Shown here piece after piece: positions 1 to 10,453 of a stretch of DNA of 29,855 nt (its first letter is position 1; the number at the start of each line of letters is the position of its first letter). This DNA comes from Didymodactylos carnosus. Lineage: Eukaryota; Rotifera; Eurotatoria; Philodinida; Philodinidae. The notes under the pieces are model-generated. The model was not told the DNA's origin and ran no database searches. It saw nothing but the letters and a program-made list of their open reading frames with translations. The stretch is from assembly GCA_905250885.1 (NCBI GenBank), contig CAJNOQ010001623.1, positions 1-29,855 of the forward strand. Reading direction: 5' to 3'. The translations under genes were made by a program, and so were the position numbers.

Positions 1-525
1 TATTTCATTTTTACAAAATATTCAAATGCATTTTCATTGATCTATTCTGATCAGTTCTCTCGACATGATATGTTCTATTTATTGCGCATCATATAGTCAA
101 CGATTAATTATATCACAGCAATTCGCTTCTCGTATCGCAAAAAAGACCTTACGAACATGCTTGCATTGTATGAATATAGAGCAGAATGGTTATAGACAGA
201 CAACATTTATTTTTCAATAAAGTTGTTATATCATCTTATCATATGTAAAGCATTGAGGACAGTGATAAAGTCTTTGAAGAGGACTTGCAATCAGTTTATG
301 AAGACAACATACAGATCTCAGTTGCGGTTATTTCGCGATTGTAAATACGTAGCTCATCGATGGCACCTGCATACGTACCAGGGTCGATGGATCCCGACAC
401 ACAGCTAGCCCCTCCCGGTCGTTGGTTTGCGATAGTGACGTACATTATTTGGTTAGGAACAGAATCTGCTGTGGTCGAGCCGGAACTACGCAGTTTTCCT
501 TTGATATAGAGTCGAAGGGCATTTG
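1..525. other. No recognisable feature
   Basis: Both strands carry only short frames with no family resemblance, skewed composition or repeats that I can recognise. The minus strand directly below 526 may hold further decayed sequence of the fragment at 526-879, but stops interrupt it. Confidence 0.5.
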
Positions 526-879
526 TTACACCAAATATTTGGACAATATGCGTCTACCGGATAGTACGAGAATTAATTTTTGTTTATTACTGTTTTCCAA
601 TGATAAAAGATAGTCAATACAGGAATCGCCATTATCGAACAATTTTAAATAATTTGCGATCAAACGTAAACGAGCTCTGCGATTCAAATAATCACTATTT
701 TTTACATCCAGCCAAACGACTTGAATACCTTCTCCGTTATACTTATAAGGTGATTTTATTTCGGACTTTTTGTTCCGAACAGTGTCACCAGAAGATATCT
801 TTCGTTTTCGATGTTTCTTGGTTTTGACAACATCTGGAGTTTGATCAGTTGATTTTAAGGAGGTCCGTGGCGCAAACAT
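526..879 (-). pseudogene. Orphan N-terminal domain fragment of a bdelloid ART/TPR-type protein
   Basis: The minus-strand frame of 117 codons starts at an ATG (877-879). Residues 1-50 are basic and Ser/Lys-rich (KTKKHRKRKISS). From about residue 52 there is a compact domain, IQVVWLDVKNSDYLN, then RLRLIANYLKLFDNGDSC, and a beta-strand-like LILVLSGR. From memory, this pattern (a WLD strand, an 'NxLKxFDNxDxC' helix, then 'ivLivSGR') occurs in bdelloid proteins directly before an ADP-ribosyltransferase domain and TPRs. After SGR the frame runs into nonsense and a stop where the family continues with an IVPRIH-like helix, so this copy is truncated. The ART gene at 12641 lacks this domain. Family recall is moderate and no database check was possible. 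The domain's function is unknown; the fold may be receiver- or Rossmann-like. Confidence 0.5.
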
Positions 880-1848
880 TTATATGCATTGTTCTTCGTA
901 TGTGCATTAACACGAATTGATTGGATTCTTGATAGTTTTCTTCTGACTTTTGGCATACTTAATAGATGAAATCTAGAGAAAGCAGTACTTCTGTTTTTTA
1001 ACGAGCATAAGAACAAACTAATAGATAGAGATAATTCGATCAGCAAGTGCAAGTGTATGTTGCTTAGTTTATATATATTCAATTGAGAAATAGCGTACAT
1101 CGATATGTGCATATTCTAATCATATCCCAGTACCATTGGTTATTCAAGGAGGAGTTAAGTATTGCTGTGGGCCTCTAATGGGATTTTCATTATTATAGTT
1201 CAATGAAAAAGTATGTTGACATATCTTCCAAATACCATATTTGGTAGAATACGGAAAGTTGATAATCTCGGAAAGAGAACTGTGCAAGAAACAAGTGTGC
1301 TGCAAATGTAGATGACGAATGGAAATAAAATGCATGTAAACAGTCCTCCGACACTCAAAAAATAGAAAAAAGAAATAATTTTGCTATTCTTTTCTGTCAT
1401 AGTGGAACTAAATTTGATCAGAGGTGGTTTTTGGTCTTGCGATCTTAATGTAATCAGAATGGTAAACGCGAATCTTGCGTTATAAAAGGAAGTCTATAAT
1501 GAGAATAAATATTCCATATCTTTCCTGCACTTCTGAGCAACAGGTAAAACGAACTAGTCTTTATCATAAAAAACATGAGTTTTTCTATTAAAAAAAATCC
1601 AATTTGATTGCGTTCATCAGCACATCTTAAGCTACTCTGTATGTCGTTCAATGTTATAAAAAAAATTGTTTTCTTTCTCCATATGAGCGATGTGATTGAA
1701 AGACAAGAAAGAAAAAAAAGTTTATTGGACAGCAACGCTAGAGTCATACATGAGCTCACGTCGCTGTTTCTACTTGCAAAGTACGAACCACACACATGTT
1801 TTTACTTTTACTGTTTTCTACAAGCATTTTTAAAACGTCTCTACCTTC
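880..1848. other. No recognisable feature
   Basis: AT-rich sequence with short overlapping minus-strand frames (855-1112, 1144-1400, 1454-1795) that lack motifs and look like chance. No repeats or RNA genes seen. Confidence 0.5.
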
Positions 1849-2202
1849 ATTAGAAAATTAGGTACTTTTGCCGCGCTGCACCAAATTAGATAAAAATTGG
1901 GCGCTAGGCGCAAAATTTTTCGGTAAATCAGCGGGTTCGTTTTAATTCTATTTTGACTTCTTTTCTGGCATCGACATATTCTACGTGGTTTTTGCCTAAA
2001 TTTTATTTTTCTCATTGGCGCCTTTTTTTCAACCAATGAGAAAAATAAAATTTATGCAAAAACCACGTAGATTATGTCGATGCCAGAAAAGAAGTCAAAA
2101 TAGAATTGAAACGAACCCGCTGATTTACCGAAAAATTTTGCGCCTAGCGCCCAATTTTTATCTAATTTGGTGCAGTGCGGCAAAAGTACCTAATTTTCTA
2201 AT
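1849..2202. mobile_element. Long foldback (hairpin) element, 170-bp arms
   Basis: Positions 1849-2018 and 2033-2202 are reverse complements with about four mismatches, around a 14-nt loop containing a T-run. The arms begin ATTAGAAAATTAGGTACT and end with its complement. Because the arms match, the same peptide-like frame can be read outward on both strands; this is not a gene. The arms are too similar to be old. It may be a foldback MITE or a palindrome produced during break repair. No clear target-site duplication flanks it. Confidence 0.85.
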
Positions 2203-2372
2203 ATCGCCGCTAACAAAACACTTATTGTTAGTTATCGAGAAATACGAAGAGTCGCTCTAAAAACGCTTGTCCTGTACTGCAATTCTTACTCACATATTTT
2301 GCAGAGAGTCTCAATTTATTCATCAATCTTTCTAAGTATATTGACATACAATAGCGTCAGCACGAACAAAGC

Positions 2373-2551
2373 GGCTCGCTCTTATTCTGGAGTGAATAAT
2401 ATTTTTTCTTTTCTCTGATAAAGGATTATTAGTATTTGGTCACATTTTTTTGTTCCTGCTCTGCTGAAGTATGCTTGTAAAGATAAGAAGAACGCAGAAA
2501 AAAGTGAATCAATAGTATAAAAAATATTATTCAATTCGAATACGAGCTAGC
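2373..2551. repeat. Imperfect inverted repeat, decayed foldback
   Basis: CTCGCTCTTATTC...GTGAATAATATTTTTT near 2375-2410 pairs imperfectly with AAAAAATATTATTCAATTCG...ACGAGC at 2517-2549. The intervening ~105 bp is AT-rich. This is probably an old hairpin element; no target duplication was recognised. Confidence 0.45.
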
Positions 2552-3560
2552 AATGAAGAACAGATGAACATGTCGCCTATAATAACATGAATGTTATGAG
2601 TAACACGCATTACTTCGGCATATGACCTTCGTGTCAAAACAGATCGTTTTCTCGCTAATAGAGATGCCAGTTACAGTCGTTTGTGACTGCGAGTTCTTTG
2701 CTCACTTTCGTTTCTGTTCTTTTCACAGAGTATCAATGGTTCAGGAAAATATAGCTTTCTGTTTTTATTTGAGGATAACGGCTCATGGAGTCGGTCAGTG
2801 AATACGGTTTTTCGAGATAAAAGATAGAGACTTGTGGTTTCTGGCAGTCGAAAGAAGATAGTTTAACCTAATAAGCAGAATTAATTTCAAAAAATTTTCA
2901 AAATTGTTTTTTTTTAGAGGGTCTCTGAAAAACCAGTTCCTAGGTCAAAAGTTTTACATAGCAATCGATCGATCTTTTCCCATAAACAGATATACTTCCA
3001 GAGTATCCCCTATAAAATAAGATCCAAGCGAAAGTTTCATTTTGCTTGGTTGAGGAGCTTTGGACATTCTTCCGAAGTCTTGCGTCTTCGCTGTTCTGCG
3101 ATTTGGGACCTTTAGAAATGCAGGAAAACATATATTGTCCATTATGTTGAGTCTCGTGGCAATGTTTGTTGCTGCAGCCTATGAGCTATCTATTGTGAGT
3201 TTAGTTTCCACGTTTAAACTGTTTTTCGCCGAAGATCTTTCTTAACACTCTCCGTCTTATCTGCATCAACTGTAACAAGTTTGTTTTTGCGAAAATATTT
3301 GACCACAATTGACACAATTAGTCTCAGTACTGCACTTACGTTAGACGTCTCATGAAGCCAATAATAATTATGACTATTGAAACGAAATCCTTTCTTGCTG
3401 TATGAAATGTACAAGATTTTGGATGGCACTGTTGATAGTATTGTTCAAAGATCGATCGACTGCGACTCAACCATTAGTTCATTTAGTAGTGATTTAATTG
3501 TTGCATTTATAGAATAGTTTCTTGGTGAGGGATTTATTTATTTTATTTGTTATTATTTTA
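2552..3560. other. No gene; contains part of a diverged repeat
   Basis: There is no coding signal in about 1 kb. The only structure noted is the repeat at 2800-2941, which resembles 29007-29155. Short frames at 2940-3245 on both strands are in opposition and show no motifs. Confidence 0.4.
2800..2941 (+). repeat. Diverged dispersed repeat, partner at 29007-29155
   Basis: The segment runs from AGATAGAGACTTGTGGTTT through AGAGGGTCTCTGAAAAACCA. The same order of landmarks recurs as ACAGAGACCTGCGATTTTC and AGAGGATCTTTGGAAAACCA at 29030-29150. Spacing is similar but the middle is poorly conserved. Likely two old copies of one interspersed repeat. Confidence 0.35.
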
Positions 3561-3942
3561 TCTGTCGAAAACGACACGTCATTTCTTCGAGATCTTGTTA
3601 TCCCACACACTACGCGACTACTGCTGCAAAAGGCGCAAGGTATTGGCTTTGGCCAGATGTTTTTTCATGTGGCGGTTTTCTAGAAATTCCGTCAAAATCC
3701 TGTCATCTGGCAAAACTGGAAAAAAATACTAAATTACCCATAAAAGAACATACTGAATCTGAATTTCAGGTTAGTTTGGATTCAACATTTAGAAGCAACT
3801 GAGGTTTTTGACTGGATTTCTAGAAAACCGCCACTTGAAAAAACACCTGGCCAAAGCCAATACCCTGCGCCTTGTGTAGCACTAGTCGCTTAGTGTGTGG
3901 GGTAACAAGATCTCAAAGAAATGACGTGTCGTTTTCGACAGA
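3561..3942. mobile_element. Foldback element, 137-bp arms
   Basis: TCTGTCGAAAACGACACGTC at 3561 pairs with the complementary end at 3942. The arms 3561-3697 and 3806-3942 are inverted copies, roughly 90% alike, around a ~108-bp unique centre. The inner boundary is the TTTCTAGAAAACCGCCA region. Terminal inverted repeats and the absence of coding fit a MITE. No convincing target duplication was found. Confidence 0.75.
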
Positions 3943-4078
3943 GGAGGCCGGGAAGGGCCAAAGTAGGTCTCATGGCTACGCTTACCATGAAGAAGCAGAA
4001 AGAGCTAGAGCCTTCATTGTTGCATCCTACGAACGAACTTGGAAGCCGCTTTCATTTTAATATAAATAAAGTTATGTT
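3943..4078 (+). other. Possible gene or retroelement 3' tail with poly(A) signal
   Basis: A short open stretch directly follows the foldback (peptide ...AFIVASYERTWKPLSF, stop near 4058), then TATAAATAAAG with AATAAA at 4065-4070. Sequence of this style also occurs in the tails near 7144 (minus orientation) and 19151. It may be the end of a retroelement or a transcribed gene; the rest is not recognisable. Confidence 0.25.
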
Positions 4079-5499
4079 TTGTTAGATTTTGAGCTCGTCC
4101 AACACGCTGTAAAACAAGTGATATCTGCTAATGCAGGTCACGTCCTCCGGTCAAAAATTCTTTCGAAATGTCAGAAGGGAAAATCTTGTTTGCGGATAGA
4201 AATATGCAACTTTGTATGCTCTTTCCGATCAGCAGTATGAGAACGCCTGATAGTATTATATAAGATCAGATTTCGCTGTTCTGGCACCCCTAAAAACGCT
4301 TCAATTCAGAAGTTATGACTGAGGAAAACCCGTGTTCGGAATAATTTTTCCATGGGGCGACAGGGAGTTCTACACACCTTTAGTAGGGCTATCGATTGCA
4401 TACAGGCAAACCTTCCCGGCTTCAAGTCGTTTATAAAGTGGGCGGACCTGTGCCGAAGTATCCACATGTGACATACATTGTTTATGTATGATTACTTTGA
4501 TCGCTGTTTCAACGGTAAAACATAAGCTGTCGAGCAGTCTCGGATTATTAAACAATATTAGTTCTTTGTCTGATGATCGTCAGAATGTTCGAATACATTT
4601 ACTACTTGTTGAGCACACGTTACATCCTGGTACACAGGATAACGGTCGCTTATTATGGCGATCTGCATTTTATCACCAGACATTATTCCTTCAGCAGTAG
4701 TAATACTACTATCTCTAATAATCTCATAAATTGACTTTTAGCTTTAAGATGGAATAAAACAAAACTTGCTTGGATTTGATCCTATAACAACCTCTTTGAA
4801 AGTAATAAAGTTAGCAATCATAAATAAGGGACGTCCGGTGGGTTTCCTCTCAGTTATTGAAACTACACATCGATTTATCAAGAGCACATAGGTTTTGGTA
4901 AAAAGCGCTTTCAGGTGAACGGGTATCCAAAAAAATATTCAGGTCAAGTCCGTTCCTTTTTCTACCCATAAAGGGAAGACGACTTGATTGTTTTCGTGTG
5001 TACAGAATATTACGTTTCTTTTCTTTTTTTGAAGAAGCAATTTGCAACACAAATAGAACAACAACAACAATAAATTCATTATCAGTCGAATTATGTTTTC
5101 ATGTGTTTGAATATTTCAATATGCTTGAATTGCTTTATTCTTTTTTCAACATTAATCTGCGAATAAACAATTTCTTGACTTATCTAAGATTATTTTGTTT
5201 AGTTCATTTAAGTAATGTAAATGAATAAGAATTACGAAACACCTTTTCAAATATATTATTAAAGGTGCAACGATAACAAATACAGTCATCAGCATTAAAT
5301 TCTGAATATAAACACTGTATCGTTTGGCAAAAACATACAATATTGACGTATGTCTATGTGCACGTCTAGTTAACAACAATTTTCCATCTGTAAGATTGAA
5401 TATACATGTATGATTGATTGATCAGTCGTTAACAGAGATAAAAAATAGAGATAACTATTTCCACTTTAGCATCGAATGTGATCAGAAACATGTTCATTA
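4079..5499. other. No recognisable feature
   Basis: About 1.4 kb without repeats, RNA genes or recognisable proteins. Frames of 60-76 codons (4370-4555 minus, 4488-4700 plus, 4998-5228 plus) overlap each other on opposite strands and have no motifs. Confidence 0.45.
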
Positions 5500-5610
5500 A
5501 TGAAACACTTTTATGATGATTTAGAAAATAATGAAAGTGTTTATACAGAGCATCGGTCAATTATTGATATTTGTGAATACAATAAATTTTGTTTTACAAC
5601 TGCTTTTTTC

Positions 5611-5692
5611 GTTACAGAAAAGCTCAAGCCTTGGAAACTTGAGCTGGCACTTACTACGCGGACAGTGCTCATGGCCTCTGCCTTTCTGTAAC
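5611..5692. repeat. Small hairpin element with GTTACAGAAAG termini
   Basis: GTTACAGAAAAG at 5611 is mirrored by CTTTCTGTAAC ending at 5692. Inside lies a second palindrome, GCTCAAG...CTTGAGC. At 82 bp it could be a miniature inverted-repeat insertion next to or within the decayed ZNFX1-like gene. The first end also resembles an intron acceptor (TTTTTTCGTTACAG). Confidence 0.4.
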
Positions 5693-6583
5693 TTTTCTCT
5701 CAACACAGTTGAGAATATATACATAGAACATCATCGAAACAATTTCGGTGATAAACAAGTCGAGTTTAAACATTGAAATAGTATTCGTGAAAATGTTTAT
5801 TTTGTTGCACATCCACATAAAATAAAGAGATAACAGATACTAGTTCAAAAAATAACTATTATGAAGCACAATATATTGATGAAGTAACTCACTTTTTACT
5901 AAAACAACGTTACAATTCAGAACAAATAACTATTCTGAAAGCAGTTGGAAAAGACAAGTTGCCTAATTATTATGCTATTGATATTTTTATCTCAAGATCT
6001 AAATCTTTGTTGTACTTGTGGTTCCAAAAATAACCATTTGTTGCCAGTATGCTATAATTTTTAAAACGTCCAAATGGTAGATACGATCATATATAATTGA
6101 AACAAAGAATGAAAATTAATGTTGCTAACTACTTTCAGATGGTTGTCAGAAACATTGTGAAAGTCTTCTATTATTTGGTCATCAGTGTGTTTTATCATAC
6201 CATAATTATGACGTCAATCGTCAGACAATTCGATGTCCAAATACGTGTGATGCCCCATTGATAACATGTAATCACAAATGTGTCGATAAGTGTCATCCAT
6301 TGTATCCTGCAGAACATGGCCGATGTAAAGTTATTGTTGATAAAACAATAACAGAATGTCAATATGAAATTAAACGTGAATGTTCAAGAATACGAAGAAT
6401 TTATGATTGCAAAAAAACTGCTTTTAGTTTCAATTATCATGCTGTCATTCTACTGATGGTCGCTGTCCAATTCGACAAACAGGAATATATAATTTGGTGA
6501 AGTGTAACGAACCTTGTCATGCGGTCATAAAATGTCGACGAAAATGTCAAGAAGTGTGCGAAAAAACATTGATTTGTGGTCAT

Positions 6584-6638
6584 GTAAGTAACCGATGCTT
6601 CTCCAACTTTAGTTTTCTCTATCTATCATATTCCACAG
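6584..6638 (+). other. Short spliceosomal intron in the ZNFX1-like pseudogene
   Basis: GTAAGT follows the codons for CGH, and a pyrimidine-rich tract ending TTCCACAG precedes the next exon (VSIDFCRKN). The length is 55 bp, typical of bdelloid introns. A second likely acceptor, ACTTTCAG ending at 6138, precedes the GCQKHC exon. Confidence 0.7.
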
Positions 6639-7127
6639 GTTTCTATTGATTTTTGTCGTAAGAATTATTTGACGTGCACCGTATCATGTGAAAACCGCTG
6701 TCACACCATTCAATATGTAAAAGACTATGTTCAAAAACCTGTTTTCCTTATTAAGAAACTGTTTATCGAATTCATGGGGTATTTTATTGGAATGAAAATA
6801 AAGCGAAAAATGCACATTTGTTCAATTATTCAAGTGTTCTCGTGTTATCGAAGTAAGTGCCCTGAGTCATTATATAAAACGTTTTATCGAAAAACAAAAA
6901 TATAATAATTCCATTCGTTTGCCTGAATGTCCAAAATGCAAAAGTCCCATACGTCATTGTACAAGATACAATTCAATTTTAAATAAAATTCAATCATGGA
7001 TTGAGAAAGATATTAAATCAACAAAGCGTAGCATCAACCAACAACAGAACAACATCGAAAGAGTTTAACCAGTAAACTTTCTTCGTATATAAAATCTAAT
7101 GATTGTACTACATTATTCCAAAACCTG

Positions 7128-7426
7128 TTATCATTATTGTTATAAACTTTATTTAATAGAAGAAATGTTGAAAATATCAGTACAAATTATAAGTAGAAGG
7201 AGGTGAACCCGTTATATCTTAACATAAATTGACAGAGGACAGTATAAGAATACATATATAGAAACGATACACGACGCCAACATAAAAGAGAGAAAGTAAT
7301 GACAACAACGAGAATAATAATAAAAAGACAGATAATAACTGGTGAACAAAGGGGAGAAAAAAGGATATCGGGAAATTAGAATCTTAGTGTGTCTCGAAAG
7401 GTGAGGGTGAGTTATCATTATTGTTA
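7128..7426 (-). mobile_element. Retro-insertion with 16-bp target-site duplications
   Basis: GTTATCATTATTGTTA occurs exactly at 7128-7143 and 7411-7426. The 267 bp between (7144-7410) is non-coding. On the minus strand it ends AAATAAAGTTTA, a poly(A) signal abutting the duplication, so it is probably a 5'-truncated LINE or SINE 3' end inserted in reverse orientation. It lacks a long A-tail. Joining the flanks at one copy of the 16-mer gives an uninterrupted reading frame of the ZNFX1-like gene, which supports it being an insertion. The young-looking duplication contrasts with the frameshifts elsewhere. Confidence 0.8.
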
Positions 7427-7935
7427 AGTCAAAGTAAAATACCCATGGATAAATTAAATTACATTAAAAATACGTTTGTGCTTATAAAAGAAAGTAACCG
7501 TTTATTGTTAAATATTAAACAACAATTTTCAGCAGAGGATGATGGATATCAACAAATAAACGATTGTTTACAACGTTTTATTATTTATGTAAATAATCAA
7601 AATTATTGTTATTCTAAACAAAAATTAAACTATATTACACATGAATTATATCGGATAAAGCGTTATATTCATCTGCTTTCGTTAATGGATGAAGCAGAAA
7701 TTAAACAAATACAGTTAGGTAATAGTAGTGCAGCAAGTACACTAACAAATGAATTAAAAATATTAACACTAAAATATCGTCCGTTTATAATAAAAAATTG
7801 TCGAAAAATTTGAAATGTTATCTAAACGAATAAAAGATATGTTGAATTTATCTCGACTTGGTACAATAAATGATGAATAGGTTCAAATTGATGATAGAAC
7901 AAACGGACACATATGGTTCATGTGTTCAAACGGTA

Positions 7936-9529
7936 ACTTTTCATTCATTTTTATTCAGATGCATGCGAAAGTTTCTTGAGCAAAAGTCTTTCTCGTCCTA
8001 GATTGTCCATATATAACAAACGGTAGCACTGATCAATCTAGTTGTTGTCCTGCATGTACTTAACAGCCTGAAGAAGAAAATGATTGACGACACAATGATC
8101 TTTATTCGCGATATTTTTGTTTGCACGCAGAAATGATTATTAATTGATCTAAAATTTTCGAGGATCTTGCCAATTGGTCAGTGATTATACATGACCAGCA
8201 TTGTTATCTTTATTTGAACTACTATGTCTCTTTCAGAATAGAGGACTATCTGTAAAATGGTCGATGTTAGGTGACAAGTTTTAGTATCATTCTAGTATAT
8301 TATTTCTAAGGGTACTTATATGTGTCACGTTCGATGTTTATCGTTAACTAATGGGATAAGATTTTGAATTAGATATAATAATGATTGCTATTCCTGTTTG
8401 TCTCCCTCGATACCGTTCAGAATAACCATATTTAACTTGAACCCGATTCTTATGCTTGTGCATATAGGACTATCAACTGATTGTAGTTCATCAACTATAC
8501 ATACGGTGTATAAAATATGCAGATGTCAGTGCGACTATTTCTTCCGCTATGTGCTCGATTTTGAAATACAAATATACTCAATTCGTATCCATACAAATTA
8601 GTAACAAGCAACTTTTTTATTGAATTTATTAATCTCCTTCATATTTTCGGTTCCATGTTTACCGAAGCCATTATCAGTTGGAACTCCGTCCTTTGCAAAC
8701 TGAGATCCATAATACCACAGTTCTTCGTTATCACTTAGTGAAGACGAATTTAACTATTGTTTCAAAGTCATTGTATCTACCTTATTGTTATTATCAATAA
8801 CCGAAAAACCTTGTTGTTCGACTTTTCGAGATATGGGATGTAATTTCAGTTTTAATTTTGAAAACTCAGGAAATAAAGCTAATTTCGCAGAAAAGATGCT
8901 TTGGGTATCTGTAACGAATAATTGTGAGTCCTTCGGTGGGTGAATCAGATTTTGGTGAAGCATGTATATGCTTAAGTCAGACCATAGGAATGCTCTTAGA
9001 AAACATTGGGTCCAGTTAACTGTAGCCACTTCTGATACGTATTATCGCTCATATTTTCGAGTGTGTCTCTCTCGGCTTCATACCTTAGTAGAACAATTAT
9101 ATGTCATTCGAAAGCTCATTTTCTGCGCTGTATTTCTGTATATCACATATACGGAAATAGTCGTTCTGAGACCAAGTACGTTTAGAAATACTTCCGTCTA
9201 TCGAAAATAATCTTCTATGTGCAAAAAGTTTAAGATAATCTATGACACGCTTTATCAATCAACCACTACGATAGATCTACCATTCGATAGACAATTTCTC
9301 GCACTACAAGTTCATATATATATGGTAGTAAAAATAGTGTCCCAGGACAGCTTGACATTAGAAATACTTTCTGCAAAGCCATGACAAGTGGGTGACTTGT
9401 TCAACGGTGCGGATCCTATTATCAGGGCGTCCCTATACGCTTGAAATAAATGCCGAACTAATCTCTTTATATTTATTCAGAAGTAGAATAATACTAAACA
9501 ATAAAGTGAACATGACGTTAAACTGTTCC
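7936..9529. other. No recognisable feature
   Basis: Almost 1.6 kb without motif-bearing frames, repeats or RNA genes. Frames at 8398-8601, 8754-9029 (minus) and 8962-9210 are short and unconserved. TGTCCCAGGACA near 9340 is a short palindrome only. Confidence 0.45.
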
Positions 9530-10264
9530 AGGTCCGCTCTGACCCGGAGTGGTGTCGCCTGTGTGGATCCCTCTCCTAGGGTTACAGGATATAGAGTACT
9601 GCAGCAGAGTGCTTGATGGCTTGCAATGGCGCATGTGGAGGCAATATGGTTTTGCGTGATGGCTTGCAAGACGAGGGAGAGATGTGAATTCGGTGCAACC
9701 GATACGATCTCTCCTTACTGCGGTCGGAGAAAACAACGGGAAACTACTCTGACTATCTTCCCAAGAACAAAAAGGCACAATGAAAGCACAAAGAAAAGGA
9801 AGAAATCTAAACAACGTAAACGGGATCCAGGAGGTGGATGCCGCGTTCGGCAGTGGTGTGGACGTGGCAACCAAGGTCGTCATCAAACGAAATCCACGTG
9901 GAGAAAAGAATATGTTTCGAATAGGGACATGGAACGTGAGGACAATGGGGTCCGATGAGAAAGTGATGAAGGAAAAGATGGCGAATGTGGTGAAGGAGAT
10001 GAAGAGGTGTAGTTTGAGCATTCTCGGTCTAAGTGAGGTGAGGTGGAAGAAAAGTGCCGATCTGATAGTGGAGATTGCTATTTCGACGGCTATCGATTTA
10101 TCAACGTCGGTGGAGGAAGAGGTCAGCGTGGAGTTGCAATCGTCTTGGATTCAGAAACTGCCAAACGAGTAACAAGTGTGGAACAAGAACACGGAGATAG
10201 ACTGCTGAAAGTGAAGATAGAGGCGGAACCGAAAAATCTGGTAGTGATACAAGTGTACTGTATT
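9530..10264 (+). mobile_element. LINE (RTE/CR1-like) 5' end with truncated endonuclease ORF
   Basis: The segment is GC-richer than its surroundings. An ATG-led frame at 9780 has a basic leader, then MFRIGTWNVRTM (about 9912) and LSILGLSEVRWKK. A second frame from about 10055 continues with GDCYFDGYRF, RGQRGVAIVLDS, DRLLKVKIE and LVVIQVY. These are successive blocks of the apurinic-type endonuclease/exonuclease/phosphatase domain that starts ORF2 in RTE/CR1-type LINEs. The two frames need a frameshift near 10060-10085. Homology stops after VIQVY, about half-way through the endonuclease, and there is no reverse transcriptase. Upstream 9530-9779 may be the 5' untranslated region. Keeping the 5' end but losing the 3' end is the opposite of ordinary LINE truncation, so a deletion or rearrangement followed insertion. 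The clade is tentative. Confidence 0.8.
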
Positions 10265-10278
10265 GATAACAAATATTT

Positions 10279-10453
10279 ACAAAATTTTGCAAAAAGGTCA
10301 ACTAATACAGAATTTTGTCGATAATCTTTTTGTCATTTTTTCAGAATCCACAATACAAATGTCATATTTTTGTAAAAAGAAAATTTTGCAAAAAATGACA
10401 AAAAGATTATCGACAAAATTCTGTATTAGTTGACCTTTTTTGCAAAATTTTGT
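10279..10453. mobile_element. Hairpin MITE-like element at the LINE break
   Basis: ACAAAATTTTGCAAAAAGG at 10279 is mirrored by CCTTTTTTGCAAAATTTTGT ending at 10453. The arms 10279-10341 and 10390-10453 match except for a one-base length change in an A/T run, with a ~48-bp centre. Each terminus is itself palindromic (CAAAATTTTG). It lies immediately 3' of the last recognisable LINE codon. Confidence 0.75.

Larger units (their letters stand above)
5710..7935 (+). pseudogene. ZNFX1: ZNFX1-like NFX1-type zinc-finger helicase, 3' half, broken
   Basis: Pieces appear in the order expected for ZNFX1, an SF1 RNA helicase with NFX1-type zinc fingers that acts in small-RNA inheritance and antiviral defence in other animals. 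(1) 5780-5935, late helicase region: RENVYFVAHPHK, then NNYYEAQYIDEVTHFLL and QRYNSEQITIL. (2) 6139-6580, Cys/His-rich NFX1 fingers: GCQKHCE, CPNTCDAPLITCNHKC, KCNEPCHAVIKCRRKC, CEKTLICGH. (3) After a 55-bp intron, CTVSCENRCH, then CPKCKSPIRHCTRYNSIL at 6930-6980. (4) A helical C-terminal region (7062-7860). (5) GHIWFMCSNG at 7905-7934, the start of the RZ-type finger. It is inactive as read: there are frameshifts near 5820, 6430, 7060 and 7810, an in-frame stop at the FKH/NSIREN junction, loss of the last helicase motifs after about 5940, a retro-insertion (7144-7410) and no final Cys-rich end. A frame at 5500-5560 (YDDLENNESVY) may be an upstream exon. Confidence 0.8.

Noticed and set aside
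2015..2260. 81-codon plus-strand frame with a matching minus-strand frame at 1830-2036
   Set aside because: The two peptides are alike only because the DNA is an inverted repeat; no independent evidence of coding.
7421..7813. Independent 130-codon gene starting at 7421
   Set aside because: The start is a TTG inside the 16-bp duplication; the frame is a continuation of the ZNFX1-like gene interrupted by the retro-insertion, not a separate gene.
7933..7958. Intron GTAACT...TTATTCAG after the RZ-type motif
   Set aside because: Only 26 bp, too short to splice, and what follows does not continue the RZ finger.
9518..10021. 167-codon minus-strand frame
   Set aside because: It lies opposite the LINE 5' region and endonuclease start, which carry recognisable motifs on the plus strand; its own sequence has none.
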